Shown: one piece after another, positions 45,365 through 53,722 of the stretch
How the letters are laid out: every line of letters begins with the position of its first letter
Numbering within the stretch: position 1 is the stretch's first letter
Source of the DNA: Agrobacterium tumefaciens
GTDB lineage: Bacteria; Pseudomonadota; Alphaproteobacteria; Rhizobiales; Rhizobiaceae
Direction: 5' to 3'
DNA length: 64,000 nt
NCBI GenBank assembly: GCA_025560025.1
Contig: CP048485.1
Location: 2,771,501 to 2,835,500, forward strand
Translations under genes and position numbers: made by a program
The notes under the pieces: generated by a model
Databases searched by the model: none
What the model saw: the letters and a program-made list of their open reading frames with translations, nothing else
What the model was told of the DNA's origin: nothing

Positions 45365-45478
45365 GCCCGATCCTTGAGGGAATCAAATTTTCTCCCCTCA
45401 GGATGGCGTGCGATTGGTATAATTATGGTTAATATTATGCTTGGATTTGTAGTTAACAGGCCTTTAACCTGGCTTCGC

Positions 45479-45991
45479 TCAAGAAAGACTGGCGATGGCT
45501 GCTTTTACAAGTGGTGCTTCACCATAGGTCAAAAGCCCAGCTATAGCGATGCCGATACCATAGGGGATTTTTTTTGCTACCAGGAGAGAATCCGGGATCG
45601 GAATACCCACCGCCATTATTTCCTGCGATCGCGATCGCAAGAGCAGGATGCCCAGTGTTAACACACCGCCAATAAAAGTTACCGCTAGCAGAAACTCAGC
45701 GAGTGCGGCGTTGAAGCCGAACCACACAGCCGCAGCCGTGAGTAGCTTTGCGTCTCCACCGCCCATGACGTTGGCGGCAAACAGCGCAAAACAGGCGAAG
45801 AGGACAGCGGCGCCCGCCACGAGGCTCATTGCGAAAGTTTGCCAGTCCATGCCCGATAACGGTGCGACCACGATAAAAGACAATAGAAGTACAAGCGATA
45901 TTCTATTGGGTATGGTCATGCTGAAGAGATCGTTCAGCGCGGCAAAGGCGAGGCACAGAGGCAATATCAGGAAAATTGCGGCTACGATCAT
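45479..45991 (-). CDS. cpaA: Prepilin peptidase CpaA (family A24)
   Basis: 170-residue polytopic aspartyl protease that removes the Flp prepilin leader. The two catalytic Asp residues are in ALNDLFSMTIPN near residue 19 and in the GGGDAKLL motif. It lacks the N-methylase domain of PilD, as usual for CpaA/TadV. Located between the pilin gene (123 bp upstream) and cpaB. Confidence 0.92.
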   Translation of the reverse strand: MIVAAIFLILPLCLAFAALNDLFSMTIPNRISLVLLLSFIVVAPLSGMDWQTFAMSLVAGAAVLFACFALFAANVMGGGDAKLLTAAAVWFGFNAALAEFLLAVTFIGGVLTLGILLLRSRSQEIMAVGIPIPDSLLVAKKIPYGIGIAIAGLLTYGEAPLVKAAIASLS

Positions 45992-46066
45992 GTGGTTAAT
46001 TCCGTCAGGGATTTAGCATTTACGGTAGTGGCAAATGTTGGAACAACCATAGTGACAAACGGCTAA

Positions 46067-46095
46067 GGTGGCCGCTCGGTTCAGGAGCGGCCACC
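46067..46095 (-). terminator. Strong stem-loop downstream of the pilin gene
   Basis: GGTGGCCGCTC pairs perfectly with GAGCGGCCACC (11 bp, 7-base loop), 20 bp after the pilin stop and before cpaA. There is no T-run, so it is more likely a partial terminator or mRNA-stabilising element than a full stop. Confidence 0.6.
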
Positions 46096-46114
46096 AGATT
46101 AAGCTAAATAGCTC

Positions 46115-46303
46115 TTACTTTGCCGCTTCGGTCGCAGCAGTCGTCATCTTCGTTCCGATGCTGGTGAAGAGCGCATTCAGACGGGTGCCAACGGTTGTGG
46201 CGCCGCCAATGATGGCAACGGAAAGCAGGGCGGCGATCAGGCCATATTCAATTGCCGTGGCGCCAGATTCGTCCTTGAGGAAACGAGCAAAAATCTTGGT
46301 CAT
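46115..46303 (-). CDS. pilA: Flp/Fap-type pilin subunit
   Basis: 62-residue type IVb prepilin, the major subunit of the Flp (common) pilus. The short leader MTKIFARFLKDESG ends at Gly14, and the mature protein starts ATAIEYGLIAALLSVAII with the conserved Glu at mature position 5 and the aromatic after it, followed by one long hydrophobic helix. First gene of the minus-strand pilus cluster, with AGGAG before the ATG and a long AT-rich upstream region. Confidence 0.95.
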   Translation of the reverse strand: MTKIFARFLKDESGATAIEYGLIAALLSVAIIGGATTVGTRLNALFTSIGTKMTTAATEAAK

Positions 46304-46716
46304 GAGTATCTCCTAACTCTTGTTTGGTTCAGCACGCCGACAACTGTTTTCCGTTGTTCGGTTGGGTTCAAACTACAGCCGAGCAATTTCCAAGCGCTTA
46401 AAAAAAACGATTAATCCAAAGTAAACGTCGGGATGAGTTTCTTTTGGTAAATAAAGATAAAAAGTATTTCTTGTATTTTTATATTTCCTGAGAAACAAAT
46501 ATATGCCGCGACAAGTTGTTTTCCATTTCGGGAAAAGCGCTCTCTCAATGATACATATGTGTTCAGTTTTGACGCGAGATGGACGGGGTCGAAAATGACT
46601 TCAATTACACATGGTTACCGCCCGTATCGCACATTTTCGTCATTTAACGCTTCATTCACTAAAACCCCGCATCCTATGTGGCATCAGAGTGCGGGTAGTG
46701 AGCAGGGGCCAAACGA
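46304..46716. promoter_or_regulatory. AT-rich divergent promoter region of the pilus locus
   Basis: 413 bp without a gene between the pilin and the PF13629-like gene. The stretch 46400-46520 is markedly AT-rich (runs such as AAATAAAGATAAAAAGTATT) in an otherwise GC-rich window, as in UP elements or sites for nucleoid proteins. GATACATATGTG at 46551 is a near-palindrome. I could not assign -35/-10 boxes with confidence. Confidence 0.5.
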
Positions 46717-47127
46717 GTGTCATCCGGAAAACTGGCGAAAATTGTGGTCGGCGTGTCCGTCATTCTGGCAGGGGCGCTGCAACCCGTTTTTGCCCAGGAG
46801 GACATATTGCGTGTGTCGATGAATCACGCCCGTGTCCTTCGCCTCGATCGTCCCGTGAGCAAGGTTATCGTCGGCAACTCGAAGGTCGCCGATGCAACAG
46901 TTGCCGACGCCACCACGATCGTTCTTACCGGCCGTAGTTTCGGCACGACAAATCTCGTTCTTCTCGATGCGGAAGGCAATCCGATCGTGGATGAACGCAT
47001 TCTCGTTTCCATCGATGAGGGCAACACGGTTCGCGTGTTTCGCCAGACCGAGCGGACAGTGCTTTCCTGTACGCCAAATTGTGAGCAGCACTCGCAAAAC
47101 AGCGGCGACAAAGACGCCCAGCCGTAA
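46717..47127 (+). CDS. Stand-alone pilus-formation N-domain protein (PF13629-like), exported
   Basis: 136 residues from GTG 46717, with AGGGG seven bases upstream. A signal peptide ends at VFA near residue 26. The mature part (LRVSMNHARVLRLDRPVSKVIVGNSKVADATVADATTIVLTGRSFGTTNLVLLD) is the same family as the first domain of CpaC, but there is no secretin behind it. The C-terminal tail ends with a Cys-rich segment (VLSCTPNCEQHSQ). Divergent from the pilin gene. It may bind the secretin or compete with its N-domain; this is inference. Confidence 0.85.
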   Translation: MSSGKLAKIVVGVSVILAGALQPVFAQEDILRVSMNHARVLRLDRPVSKVIVGNSKVADATVADATTIVLTGRSFGTTNLVLLDAEGNPIVDERILVSIDEGNTVRVFRQTERTVLSCTPNCEQHSQNSGDKDAQP

Positions 47128-47369
47128 CGGGTCTCGAGTTCCGTTTCAAAGCTGAACTGGTCAATAATGCCCCATCCGGGGATGGCACGCATCATGTCAA
47201 AATAGCAGAGGCCTGGCGCTCGCTATCAGCAGCATTTTTTGCAGGGAAAATTGGTGCTGATCGTCAGCAAAACGAAAAACCGCAACATGTTCTCCGGCGT
47301 TTTGCAGGAGGACTATATGTTGCAGTTTTTTCGTTTAAGTATTTGATCTGGCTAAGATCAAAAATGGAA

Positions 47370-47456
47370 TGGTGCCCAGAAGAGGACTCGAACCTCCACA
47401 CCCTTTCGAGTACCAGCACCTGAAGCTGGCGCGTCTACCAATTCCGCCATCTGGGC
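47370..47456 (-). tRNA. tRNA-Leu (anticodon CAG)
   Basis: 87-nt class II tRNA on the minus strand with a complete cloverleaf. The acceptor GCCCAGA pairs near the 3' end, the anticodon arm is CCAGC-TTCAGGT-GCTGG giving anticodon CAG, there is a long variable arm, T arm GGTTCGAGTCC, and an encoded CCA at 47370-47372. Confidence 0.95.
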
Positions 47457-47466
47457 GACGGAGAGC

Positions 47467-47495
47467 GATGTACGAGGGCAGCCGCCCGGTGTCAA
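47467..47495 (-). promoter_or_regulatory. Promoter of tRNA-Leu
   Basis: On the minus strand TTGACA (47495-47490), a 17-bp spacer, then TACATC (47472-47467). The predicted start is only a few bases before the tRNA 5' end at 47456. Confidence 0.7.
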
Positions 47496-47576
47496 CAGAC
47501 TTTTTGAACTTTTATGACGATCATTGATTTTAAAGGGAAAAAACTTGGTTGCGGGCTGTTGAAACATTTTGCCGCG

Positions 47577-47882
47577 TCAATTGTCGAGCCCTTCATGCTT
47601 CGTCCGGTCGACGTGACCGAGGTCGCGCTCCGGGTCGATGACATCGCGGATTCTCTGTTTGAGTTCTTTTGCGCCGGGAAAACCACCATCGCGTTTGCGC
47701 TCCCATATGGTTTCGCCGTCGACGGCGATCTCGAACTGGCCACCCGTTGAAGGAACAAGGCTGACTTCGCCGACATCGGAAGCGAAGGTCTGTAAGATTT
47801 CCTGTGCCATCCAGCCTGCACGAAGCAGCCAGTTGCATTGCGTGCAGTAGCGAATGCTGATTCGGGGTTTGGTCTCGGTCAT
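47577..47882 (-). CDS. SelT/SelW/SelH (Rdx) family protein, Cys form
   Basis: 101-residue thioredoxin-like-fold redox protein (MTETKPRISIRYCTQCNWLLRAGW). The family CxxU motif appears as CTQC near residue 13, so this is the selenium-free form. The GGQFEIAVDGETIWERKRDGGFPGAKELKQRIRD segment is diagnostic. Three consecutive ATG codons open the frame (47888, 47885, 47882); the last has the best distance from GGAGA. Substrate unknown. Confidence 0.88.
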   Translation of the reverse strand: MTETKPRISIRYCTQCNWLLRAGWMAQEILQTFASDVGEVSLVPSTGGQFEIAVDGETIWERKRDGGFPGAKELKQRIRDVIDPERDLGHVDRTKHEGLDN

Positions 47883-48015
47883 CATCATGTCTCCTTCAAC
47901 GCCCGGTCACGATAATGTCAACTATAATACTCATGTTTTTACCGGGCGCACGCTTGTTCTTATCATGCTGCTTTGCAAACAGATAAGCCATCGAAGGCTG
48001 AAACGTGGAGATCCT

Positions 48016-48465
48016 ATGGCCCAGTTCGATAATAATCGTGAGCGTCTTTTCGTTCCGGCGGTCGCACCGCTCTATAACTCGACACATGACCTGGTGGAGA
48101 CCATCCTGCGTGTCACGGCCGGGCTTCTGCTTGTCACCCATGGCTTTGGCAAGATCGTCAATCCTTTCGGGGCGGTCGGCATGGTGGAGAGCCTTGGTTT
48201 TTATCCCGGCATATTCTGGTCGCCCCTCTTGGCCGCCACGGAATTTTTCGGTGGCATTCTGGTGGCTATCGGTCTGTTCACACGGCCGGCGTCATTTGCC
48301 GCCATGATCGTCCTTTTGGTAACGGTCTATTTCCACGGCATCGTAAAGGCGGAAGGCCTGGGCGGTGCGGAAAAGTCGATTCTCTGGGCGGCGATCTTCC
48401 TGTTCTTTGCCGTACGCGGTGGCAACAGGCATTCCGCCGATGCGAGACTGTCACGGGAGTTCTGA
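48016..48465 (+). CDS. DoxX-family membrane protein
   Basis: 149 residues with four predicted helices and the DoxX core (ILRVTAGLLLVTHGFGKIVNPFGAVGMVESLGFYPGIFW, LLAATEFFGGILVAIGLFTRP). ATG 48016 has GGAG upstream. Some members join redox or thiol-stress complexes, but the role here is not shown. Adjacent genes on both sides are unrelated in direction or family. Confidence 0.85.
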   Translation: MAQFDNNRERLFVPAVAPLYNSTHDLVETILRVTAGLLLVTHGFGKIVNPFGAVGMVESLGFYPGIFWSPLLAATEFFGGILVAIGLFTRPASFAAMIVLLVTVYFHGIVKAEGLGGAEKSILWAAIFLFFAVRGGNRHSADARLSREF

Positions 48466-48595
48466 GGCGGATCAGGCCGGGCCTATTGTCCTGTTGACGA
48501 TGTAGCGCCACTTGAAAAACCGGTTTTCTCATGGTGAAGGTGGGTTCACTCGGTTATCTGCGCCGATTGAACCCACCTTTGTCGAAAGAGGCCCC

Positions 48596-49294
48596 ATGCG
48601 CGTTGCAATTATCGAAAACATGGCGGGCACGCCGCATGGCCAACTCGGCGTCGCTCTGCAAGAGGTAAAGGCAGATGTACATGTCATCCACGCCTATGCG
48701 GGTGAGCCTCTTCCTGCCGGTGCGCATGATCATGATGCACTTATCGTTCTGGGCGGCGAGCAGAACGCCCTTGATGATACACTTTACCCCTATCTTCCGG
48801 AACTTGCGCTTCTGATGAAAGCCTTTGGCGATGCGAACAAGGCCGTGATGGGCGTCTGCCTTGGCAGCCAGTTGCTGGCGCGCGCCTATGGGGGAGAGAA
48901 TATTCTGGCCGGGCCGCCCGAATTCGGCTGGGAAGACGTATCGCTCACGGAGGAGGGCATGTCCGATCCTCTATTGGCAGGGCTCAAAAAGACATTCTCC
49001 ATTTTCCAGTGGCATTGCGATACATTCACCCTTCCGCCCGAGGCGACACGGCTTGCCACCAATGATGCGACGCGAAATCAGGCCTTTCGTATCGGCCGGG
49101 CCGCCTATGGCACGCAATTTCATTTCGAGGCATCGACCTCCGTGGTCGATGGATGGTGCCAGTCATTCCCGGCTTCCATCGAGAAAATGGCGCCCGGCTG
49201 GCTTGAAAATTACCGTGACCATCGAGGCCAGCACGCAGATACGGCCGACGCGGCCGGTCTGGAAATTGCCCGTGCCTGGGTAGGCCTCATCTGA
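48596..49294 (+). CDS. Class I glutamine amidotransferase-like protein
   Basis: 232 residues from ATG 48596 (AGAGG upstream). The nucleophile elbow GVCLGSQLLARAYGG carries the catalytic Cys. The His is in YGTQFHFE and an acidic partner follows, so the triad appears complete. Stand-alone amidotransferases of this GMP-synthase-like type often deglutamylate gamma-glutamyl amines (as PuuD does) or act as unknown amidases. The PuuA/PuuB-like genes are 32 kb away, so a link is speculative. Confidence 0.82.
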   Translation: MRVAIIENMAGTPHGQLGVALQEVKADVHVIHAYAGEPLPAGAHDHDALIVLGGEQNALDDTLYPYLPELALLMKAFGDANKAVMGVCLGSQLLARAYGGENILAGPPEFGWEDVSLTEEGMSDPLLAGLKKTFSIFQWHCDTFTLPPEATRLATNDATRNQAFRIGRAAYGTQFHFEASTSVVDGWCQSFPASIEKMAPGWLENYRDHRGQHADTADAAGLEIARAWVGLI

Positions 49295-49378
49295 CGGAGC
49301 AATTATCGGTTGCGAAAAGAACGGAGGCCGCTCAGAATTGCCGCCGTCCATCATCATTCGCAAACGGGGCGTAACGTC

Positions 49379-49567
49379 ATGTATAAATTCGAAATCTATC
49401 AGGACAAGGCCGGGGAATATCGCTTTCGCTTCAAGGCATCCAACGGGGAAACGATGTTTTCATCCGAAGGATACAAGGCGAAGGCATCGGCCATTCACGC
49501 AATTGAGTCGATCAAGAAAAATTCCCCCGGCGCCAATACCGTCGATCTGACGACAATGACCGCCTGA
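49379..49567 (+). CDS. YegP-family (DUF1508) small protein
   Basis: 62 residues. A single DUF1508 unit, MYKFEIYQDKAGEYRFRFKA followed by NGETMFSSEGYKAKASAIHAIESIKKN. E. coli YegP has two such units. Function unknown; typically a small cytosolic protein. It is 84 bp after the amidotransferase gene. Confidence 0.85.
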   Translation: MYKFEIYQDKAGEYRFRFKASNGETMFSSEGYKAKASAIHAIESIKKNSPGANTVDLTTMTA

Positions 49568-49744
49568 ACAGACCCGTTTTGTGAGACCTCCCTGCTTTCG
49601 GCCTGCCAGAATTGACGGGCGCATTGGCAGGTGCCGGCGTAAAGATAAGATTCAGTCTTTTTTGATAATCTTCCGTTAGCAATTGTATTTCGAGGTCTCC
49701 GGGCGGCGTCAGAGTGCCCCCGATTGTTTTGCGTACGGGTTCTC

Positions 49745-50854
49745 ATGCGTTCATCGGCTGTGCCAGCACTTCTCTTCGGTTGCCTTCTGCTTGGTGGCTG
49801 TACGTCCAGTTCCGGGCCGGAAAGCCTGATGGCCGGTTTGCCCTCGAAGGAAACGACGAGTTCGGTCACACCGTCCGCGCCGGTGCCGCAGGCGAGCGTC
49901 GGCACCCAGGCCATCGCCGCCCAGCCAAGGCAGGAGGTCCTGGCATGGGGTGGGCCGGTGCCTGAAGAGCCAAGAGCCTTTTCCGCTGTCACACCCAAAG
50001 CACCCCTGTCGCAGAATGCACCTGAAATCCGTTTGCCTGCCCCGTCTCAGGCCGGAATGGTGCGGCCGGCGGAGCGCCCCACGATCAACCAGATGGAGCG
50101 CCCGGTACAATTGGCCATGGCTGCAGCCCCGGCGGCCGGCGCTGGCGCCCAGATTCGCTCGCGCATCTTCCGCTCTAGCTTCAGCGATGCAAAACCGATC
50201 AATTTCGGCAGGGTCCAGCCGCGCCATTTCCAGGTCCATGGGGTGGATGTATCCCGCTGGCAGGCCAATATAAATTGGCCGCAACTGCGCACGCGCGGCG
50301 CCAATTTCGCGTTCATCAAGGCGACGGATGGCGGCGATCATCTCGATCCGATGTTCCGCACCAACTGGCAGCGTTCAAAGGAAGCCGGCATCCGCCGTGG
50401 CGCCTATCACTTCTTCTATTGGTGCCGTTCTGCCAGCGAGCAGGCAGACTGGTTCATTCGCAATGTTCCGCGCGATCCCGATGCGCTACCGCCTGTCATC
50501 GACGTGGAATATAACGGCGAATCGAGCTGCAAGATGCGCCATTCCCGCGAACGCGTTCTGGAAAAGATGCGCGTATTCATGGACAAGCTGGAGCGCCACT
50601 ACGGGCAGCGGCCGATCATCTACACGGCCCCTGATTTCTATAAGGACAATCTGACCGGCGAGTTCCAGGATTATCCCTTCTGGCTTCGTGCCGTGGCGCA
50701 GCACCCGTCCGTTGTTTATCCGGGCCGCAAGTGGCTGTTCTGGCAATATTCCGGCTCCGGCCTGTCGCACGGCGTCGATGGCCGCATCGACCTCAACGTC
50801 TTCAACGGCAGCGAGGATGCCTGGCATCGCTGGGTGGACCGCCGCTCGAGCTGA
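49745..50854 (+). CDS. GH25 muramidase lipoprotein
   Basis: 369 residues from ATG 49745. The lipobox LLGGC gives a lipidated Cys at residue 19. A Pro/Ala/Ser linker covers about residues 20-155. The C-terminal glycosyl hydrolase family 25 domain starts VHGVDVSRWQANINW and has the catalytic acidic pair in PPVIDVEYNGES, with FAFIKATDGGDHLDPMF before it. It should cleave the peptidoglycan glycan at the periplasmic side. Stand-alone gene, not near any prophage. Confidence 0.9.
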   Translation: MRSSAVPALLFGCLLLGGCTSSSGPESLMAGLPSKETTSSVTPSAPVPQASVGTQAIAAQPRQEVLAWGGPVPEEPRAFSAVTPKAPLSQNAPEIRLPAPSQAGMVRPAERPTINQMERPVQLAMAAAPAAGAGAQIRSRIFRSSFSDAKPINFGRVQPRHFQVHGVDVSRWQANINWPQLRTRGANFAFIKATDGGDHLDPMFRTNWQRSKEAGIRRGAYHFFYWCRSASEQADWFIRNVPRDPDALPPVIDVEYNGESSCKMRHSRERVLEKMRVFMDKLERHYGQRPIIYTAPDFYKDNLTGEFQDYPFWLRAVAQHPSVVYPGRKWLFWQYSGSGLSHGVDGRIDLNVFNGSEDAWHRWVDRRSS

Positions 50855-50866
50855 GGACGACGGACG

Positions 50867-51742
50867 TCAGCGTGCGAATTTTCTGGCGCCTGCAACGCAC
50901 AGCACCACCACAAGCGTGATGCCGACCATTGCCGGGCTGACATCCTCGTGCAGCAGAGTTGCCGCGAGCACCAGCCCGAAGAACGGCTGCAGCAATTGCA
51001 ACTGGCCCACGGCGGCGATGCCGCCCAGCGCCAGCCCGCGATACCAGAAGATAAAGCCGATCAGCATGCTGAACAGCGAGACATAGGCAAGGCCGCCCCA
51101 GGCCTGCGGATCGATGCCGGCAAGGGTTTCCGGCCCTGTGAAAAAGCTGAGTGGCAGCATTACGGGCAGGGATAGAACCAGCGCCCAGGAGATAACCTGC
51201 CAGCCACCCAGTTTGCGGGAAAGGGCTGCACCTTCGGCGTAACCAAGCCCGCAGACGACAATTGCGCCCAGCATCAGAAGATCGCCGGCAAGAGAGCCCC
51301 CAATCCCGGCGGCAAGCGAATTCCACAATGAATAACCCGCCACCAGAGCGCTGCCCAGGCAGGAGAACAACCAGAAGACAGGGCGAGGTCGCTCTCCACC
51401 GCGCAACACGGCAAAAATCGCGGTGGCGAGTGGCAACAATCCGACGAAGACGATGGAGTGCGCGGATGTCACATGCCGCAGCGCCAATGCAGTCAAAAGC
51501 GGAAAACCCACCACCACGCCGAAGGACACGATGAAAAGCGATGTCAGATCATCGCGCACCGGCCGTTTTTGCTTGAACAGAAAAAGCAAAGCGAGCGCCA
51601 GAAGTCCGGCAATGGTGGCGCGGGCGACGGTCAGGAACACCGGGTCAAAACCCGTTACCGCGACGCGTGTGGCGGGCAGGGAACCGCTGAATATCACCAC
51701 CCCGATAAGGCCGCTCAGCCAGCCGCTTGTCGTCTTGTCCAT
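50867..51742 (-). CDS. DMT-superfamily (EamA) permease
   Basis: 291 residues from ATG 51742 with ten predicted helices in two EamA repeats (first WLSGLIGVVIFSGSLPATRVAV, second SLAGDLLMLGAIVVCGLGYAEGAAL). Substrate unknown. It is divergent from a MocR-type regulator across 85 bp. Such pairs are common, so it is probably the regulated target. Confidence 0.87.
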   Translation of the reverse strand: MDKTTSGWLSGLIGVVIFSGSLPATRVAVTGFDPVFLTVARATIAGLLALALLFLFKQKRPVRDDLTSLFIVSFGVVVGFPLLTALALRHVTSAHSIVFVGLLPLATAIFAVLRGGERPRPVFWLFSCLGSALVAGYSLWNSLAAGIGGSLAGDLLMLGAIVVCGLGYAEGAALSRKLGGWQVISWALVLSLPVMLPLSFFTGPETLAGIDPQAWGGLAYVSLFSMLIGFIFWYRGLALGGIAAVGQLQLLQPFFGLVLAATLLHEDVSPAMVGITLVVVLCVAGARKFAR

Positions 51743-51827
51743 GATTGTCTCCTGTATCTCCTGCCTTTCTTGATCCGGAACAGCTGGTGACAACAGCGAC
51801 AATCATGTACAATTTCAAGAAACTGTT

Positions 51828-53249
51828 ATGGTGGTCCAGGCGGTACGGCTGGAGGAAATTGTGGACGGGCAGGTTGTTGCGGGCACGCGCATAGAAAAGG
51901 TGATGGCAAATGTGCGGCAACGCATCGCCTCGCGCAGCCTCGTCCCGGGGGGCAGATTGCCGTCTGTCAGGGCGCTGGCAAAGGCCATGCAGCTCTCCAC
52001 CTCCACCGTTGTCGAGGCCTATGACCGACTTGTGGCGGATGGCACCATAAGCTCTCGCCCGGGCTCCGGTTTTTTTGTGGCAGGTCCACTTGCGCCCCTG
52101 TCTCTGGCCGATATCGAGCCGCAGCTGGACAGGGCGGTGGATCCGCTATGGGTGTCGCGGCAGGCGCTGGACGAGGGGGCGGCTCTTGCCAAGCCCGGTT
52201 GCGGCTGGCTTCCCGCATCATGGATGCCGCAAGAGGCGCTGAGGCGGGCGATGAGAGGGCTTGCCCGGGCAGATGCCGTGTTGCTGACGGACTATGCGAG
52301 CCCGATGGGGCTGTTACCCCTGCGCCAGCTTTTATCGCGCAGGCTTGCCGAACATGGTGTGCAGGCGGGCGTCAGCCAGATCATGCTCACCGATTCCGGC
52401 ACGCAGGCGATCGATCTTCTGTGCCGTTTCCTGCTGCAGCCGGGAGATACGGTGATTGTTGATGATCCCTGTTATTTCAATTTCCACGCCCTGTTGCGGG
52501 CGCATCGGGTGAAGATCGTCGGGGTGCCCTATACACCGACGGGGCCGGATTTGCCGTTATTCGAGCAGGCGCTGAAAGAGCACGCGCCGCGTCTTTATAT
52601 TACCAATTCGGCTATCCATAATCCGACAGGCGCCAGACTTTCCGCGGTTTCCGCCCATCGCCTGCTGATGCTGGCCGAACAGGCGGGGCTGACCATCATC
52701 GAAGACGATATTTTTGCCGATTTCGAAACGCAAGCGGCACCAAGGCTCGCCGCTTTCGATGGTCTGAACCGTGTGGTTCAGATCGGCAGTTTTTCGAAAA
52801 CGCTGTCCGCATCCGTCCGGTGCGGTTTCATCGCGGCGCCTGTGGCTTGGGTGGAAGCCTTGACCGATCTCAAGATTGCCACCGCTTTTGGTGGGGCGCA
52901 TTTTTCGGCGGCGCTGGTCCTGTCGCTTTTGACGGATGGCAGTTATCGCAAGCATGTCGAGGCTCTCAGGCGACGTCTCGCCGCGGCGGTGCCGGAGGTA
53001 TCGGCGCGTTTGAAGTCGATTGGATGCGTGCCCTGGATCGAGCCGCAGGCGGGCATGTTTTTGTGGTGCCGCCTGCCGGAAGGCGTCGATGCCGCCGATG
53101 TGGCGCGCCGGGCGCTTGCGCAGCAGGTGGTGCTGGCCCCCGGCAATGTTTTCAGCTCCTCGCAGAACGCATCCGGTTTCATGCGTTTCAACGTGTCGCA
53201 AATGGCTGATCCGCAGGTTCTGGCAACGCTGGCGCAAGCTCTCCGATAA
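51828..53249 (+). CDS. MocR-family regulator (GntR HTH fused to PLP aminotransferase fold)
   Basis: 473 residues. The N-terminal GntR winged helix (residues 15-85, SLVPGGRLPSVRALAKAMQLSTSTVVEAYDRL) is fused to a type I aminotransferase domain. The PLP lysine lies in IGSFSKTLSASVRCGF, with the NPTGARLS and DDIFADFE motifs also intact. MocR proteins sense an amino compound or PLP. Divergent from the EamA permease. Confidence 0.9.
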   Translation: MVVQAVRLEEIVDGQVVAGTRIEKVMANVRQRIASRSLVPGGRLPSVRALAKAMQLSTSTVVEAYDRLVADGTISSRPGSGFFVAGPLAPLSLADIEPQLDRAVDPLWVSRQALDEGAALAKPGCGWLPASWMPQEALRRAMRGLARADAVLLTDYASPMGLLPLRQLLSRRLAEHGVQAGVSQIMLTDSGTQAIDLLCRFLLQPGDTVIVDDPCYFNFHALLRAHRVKIVGVPYTPTGPDLPLFEQALKEHAPRLYITNSAIHNPTGARLSAVSAHRLLMLAEQAGLTIIEDDIFADFETQAAPRLAAFDGLNRVVQIGSFSKTLSASVRCGFIAAPVAWVEALTDLKIATAFGGAHFSAALVLSLLTDGSYRKHVEALRRRLAAAVPEVSARLKSIGCVPWIEPQAGMFLWCRLPEGVDAADVARRALAQQVVLAPGNVFSSSQNASGFMRFNVSQMADPQVLATLAQALR

Positions 53250-53342
53250 GGGCGAACAGTGCCGTTTCCAGGCATGTTGCCACAAATCGGAACAAAATCC
53301 CGTGAACGCCGTTTTCTCCTCAGAATGAAGAGGAGGAATACC

Positions 53343-53660
53343 ATGACATTCGATCCCAACAACCCGCGCCCGGACCGTGATCTTCGTCCGGAAGTGAATA
53401 TCAGCAATGATCCGCGTGTCCGCACGTCTCCGTCCTGGATGCCGTGGTTGGCGATTATCGTTGTTGTTCTGGTCGGCGTCTTCGCTTGGTCGCAGATGAG
53501 TGGCCCGACAACAGATCCGGCAACGACATCCTCGACCACGCCGCCCGCAGTAACGGATCAGGCGCCGGCCCCCATGACACCGACGACCCCGGCAACGCCG
53601 CCTGCCAACAACACGGCACCGGCCAGCCCGAATACCGGCGGCACGCAGACCCAGCCGTAA
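53343..53660 (+). CDS. Small single-pass membrane protein with Pro/Thr/Ala-rich tail
   Basis: 105 residues from ATG 53343, with a very strong ribosome site (GAGGAGGAA). A hydrophilic N-terminus (residues 1-32) is followed by one helix (MPWLAIIVVVLVGVFAWSQM) and a 50-residue tail composed almost only of P, T, A, S, N and Q. The tail is probably periplasmic and disordered. No known family is recognised. A good terminator follows. Confidence 0.75.
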   Translation: MTFDPNNPRPDRDLRPEVNISNDPRVRTSPSWMPWLAIIVVVLVGVFAWSQMSGPTTDPATTSSTTPPAVTDQAPAPMTPTTPATPPANNTAPASPNTGGTQTQP

Positions 53661-53678
53661 CGGCTTTAATGATCTGAT

Positions 53679-53708
53679 AAAACCGCCTGCCTATCGGCAG
53701 GCGGTTTT
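53679..53708 (+). terminator. Rho-independent terminator
   Basis: AAAACCGCCTGCC, loop TATC, GGCAGGCGGTTTT: a perfect 13-bp stem including the A/T tracts, 18 bp after the small membrane protein stop. Confidence 0.88.
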
Positions 53709-53722
53709 CATTGCGATAAGGC

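Noticed and set aside
49745..50854. Phage lysozyme origin for the GH25 gene
   Set aside because: It has a lipobox and long linker and no adjacent holin, integrase or structural phage gene, so a host envelope muramidase is more likely.
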